A DNA stretch of 12,667 nucleotides from an uncultured Enorma sp. (GTDB taxonomy: Bacteria > Actinomycetota > Coriobacteriia > Coriobacteriales > Coriobacteriaceae): the NCBI GenBank assembly GCA_905210055.1, contig CAJLVH010000043.1, positions 1-12,667 on the forward strand, written 5' to 3'. The position numbers were made by a program, and so were the translations under genes. Shown here piece after piece: positions 12,665 through 12,667 of the stretch; within the stretch, counting starts at the first letter, position 1, and the number at the start of each line of letters is the position of its first letter. A model generated the notes under the pieces. That model had not been told where the DNA came from, ran no database searches, and was given only the letters and a program-made list of their open reading frames with translations.

Positions 12665-12667
12665 AGG

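Overview
The window is GC-rich, compactly coded bacterial chromosome. Gene content points to an anaerobic actinobacterium of the class Coriobacteriia (Collinsella/Olsenella-like): a CyuA-type cysteine desulfidase, LuxS, a CmpB-type membrane protein, Opp/Dpp transport genes, a multidomain PP2C phosphatase with a STAS/HATPase partner, and tRNAs with encoded CCA. This placement is inferred from gene content and composition, not from a search.

Layout. Positions 1-595 (+) hold the C-terminal part of a cysteine desulfidase, followed by a perfect 19-bp inverted repeat. Positions 724-1006 (-) carry tRNA-Gly(GCC) and tRNA-Cys(GCA), each with its own Rho-independent terminator, and a clear -35/-10 promoter ahead of tRNA-Gly. 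Positions 1188-2721 (+) carry a CmpB-like membrane protein and luxS, followed by a tRNA-Val(GAC) cassette with promoter and terminator (2810-2981). Positions 3069-7388 (-) form a signalling block read right to left. It starts with a PAS-GAF-PP2C phosphatase, continues with a STAS domain fused to an anti-sigma-type HATPase, and ends with a lipoprotein of unknown function. A 153-bp palindromic element lies between the first two genes. Positions 7490-7657 (-) hold a tRNA-Leu(GAG) cassette. Positions 7719 to the right edge (-) hold a peptide/dipeptide-type ABC transporter: permease (oppC/dppC type), two ATPases (oppD/oppF type) with almost no gaps, then a third strong palindrome, then a Tat-type lipoprotein solute-binding protein.

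How the parts work together. The phosphatase and the STAS-HATPase protein are the classical parts of a partner-switching circuit (RsbU/RsbV/RsbW-like), here with antagonist and kinase in one chain. The phosphatase would dephosphorylate the STAS serine in response to PAS/GAF signals. The target and the role of the lipoprotein are unknown, and no sigma factor is in view. The Opp genes encode an importer powered by an OppD/OppF heterodimer; the second permease must lie beyond the right edge.

I found no CRISPR array, phage, transposase or clearly new multi-gene system. The items most worth a second look are the fused partner-switching protein with its lipoprotein neighbour, and three long intergenic palindromes that may belong to dispersed repeat families.
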